64,000 nt of DNA from Hymenolepis diminuta. Lineage: Eukaryota; Platyhelminthes; Cestoda; Cyclophyllidea; Hymenolepididae. This document shows positions 63,592-64,000 of this stretch, piece by piece (the first letter of the stretch is position 1; each line of letters opens with the position of its first letter). The translations under genes were made by a program, and so were the position numbers. The stretch lies in NCBI GenBank assembly GCA_900708905.1, contig CAADRB010000033.1, forward strand, positions 47,369-111,368, in the 5' to 3' direction. The notes under the pieces were generated by a model. The model was not told the origin of the DNA and made no database searches. It saw only the letters and a program-made list of their open reading frames with translations.

Positions 63592-63906
63592 TTATTCTAT
63601 GTCTAACAGAGAGGGAATGTCTACAAGTAAGGGGAAATCAGCTCTTTCTTCAATTTCTCCAGCTAAATTAATCAGTTCTTTTTCGGACCAGGGTGGGCCG
63701 ATTAGTTGGATTCCAATCGGCAATCGGTATTCGGCACTTAATTTAATTGGAATTGCAATAGCTGGTAGACCTGCTAGATTAACGCCAACAGTGCATGGAT
63801 CCTCTCTTGCAATCCTTGAACGACTATCCAGTTTCTGATATTCCTCTAAATTAGGAGCCGGATGGAGATTAACTGGCGCTAATAGGAAGTCCACTTCGGT
63901 AAATAC
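63592..63906 (-). CDS. QRSL1: GatA / QRSL1, last exon (mitochondrial glutamyl-tRNA(Gln) amidotransferase subunit A)
   Basis: The C-terminal 104 residues and TAA (63594-63592). VDFLLAPVNLHP, VGVNLAGLPAIAIPIKL and LPIGIQLIGPPWSEKELI are hallmark C-terminal segments of amidase-signature GatA proteins. GatA supplies ammonia from Gln to convert Glu-tRNA(Gln) to Gln-tRNA(Gln) in mitochondria as part of GatCAB. The catalytic Lys-Ser-Ser triad lies further upstream, beyond the window. Acceptor CCTTACAG, phase 0. The stop is 70 bp from that of the convergent SPT4. Confidence 0.9.
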   Translation of the reverse strand, partial: VFTEVDFLLAPVNLHPAPNLEEYQKLDSRSRIAREDPCTVGVNLAGLPAIAIPIKLSAEYRLPIGIQLIGPPWSEKELINLAGEIEERADFPLLVDIPSLLDIE

Positions 63907-63955
63907 CTGTAAGGAAGAATACACAATTCATTAGCCAAGCTAGTTAAATACCTAC

Positions 63956-64000
63956 CAGTAGTTTCCTAACCGCATAAGACCTTAGTGTAATCATCTTTTA
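63956..64000 (-). CDS. QRSL1: GatA / QRSL1, penultimate exon (partial)
   Basis: Donor GTAGGT at 63955 begins a 49-nt intron. Before it, RSYAVRKLL reads in phase into VFTEVDFLLAP of the last exon and fits the KAQKVRRLI region of QRSL1. The frame meets a stop at 64000-63998, so the true 5' end of this exon is probably at 63994 or 63980 (both preceded by AG); I cannot decide. Confidence 0.55.

Overview
This is a eukaryotic, metazoan nuclear window: AT-rich, intron-bearing, with a transposase relic and many diverged interspersed repeats. The gene set points to an invertebrate. I suspect a flatworm (cestode or trematode-like) because very short introns (49-79 nt) sit beside multi-kilobase ones, the neighbouring genes are tightly packed, and the repeats look tRNA-derived; that assignment is inference.

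Almost the whole window (61212 down to 5642, minus strand) is one gene of 20 coding exons, which I joined by GT-AG junctions with consistent reading phase. It encodes about 2097 residues and is an APAF-1 (apoptotic protease-activating factor) homologue: N-terminal CARD, NB-ARC ATPase with Walker A and Walker B, winged-helix and helical domains, then a long WD40 region with at least eleven recognisable blade ends. It is much longer than human APAF1 (1248 residues) because of Ser/Gly/Pro-rich insertions in the NB-ARC, before the propellers and inside them. The His of the MHD-type motif is replaced (Val-Pro-Asp).

The right end (61.4-64 kb) is gene-dense: COA4 (twin CX9C mitochondrial protein) lies 274 bp upstream of APAF-1 on the same strand; SPT4 (transcription elongation factor) is divergent from COA4; and the 3' end of the mitochondrial amidotransferase GatA/QRSL1 converges on SPT4 with 70 bp between stop codons. 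COA4 and GatA act in mitochondria and APAF-1 senses cytochrome c in canonical systems, so the tandem COA4/APAF-1 pair deserves attention.

The long introns hold a broken mariner transposase interrupted by a 12-N assembly gap (12.3-13.3 kb), a decayed plus-strand casein-kinase-2-alpha-like kinase pseudogene (23.7-24.5 kb), an array of diverged repeat units with tRNA-like boxes (36.3-39.1 kb), at least three other dispersed repeat families, several perfect palindromes, and a candidate in-frame cassette exon in a CpG-rich island (50.8-50.9 kb). The left 5.6 kb, downstream of APAF-1, shows no supportable gene.
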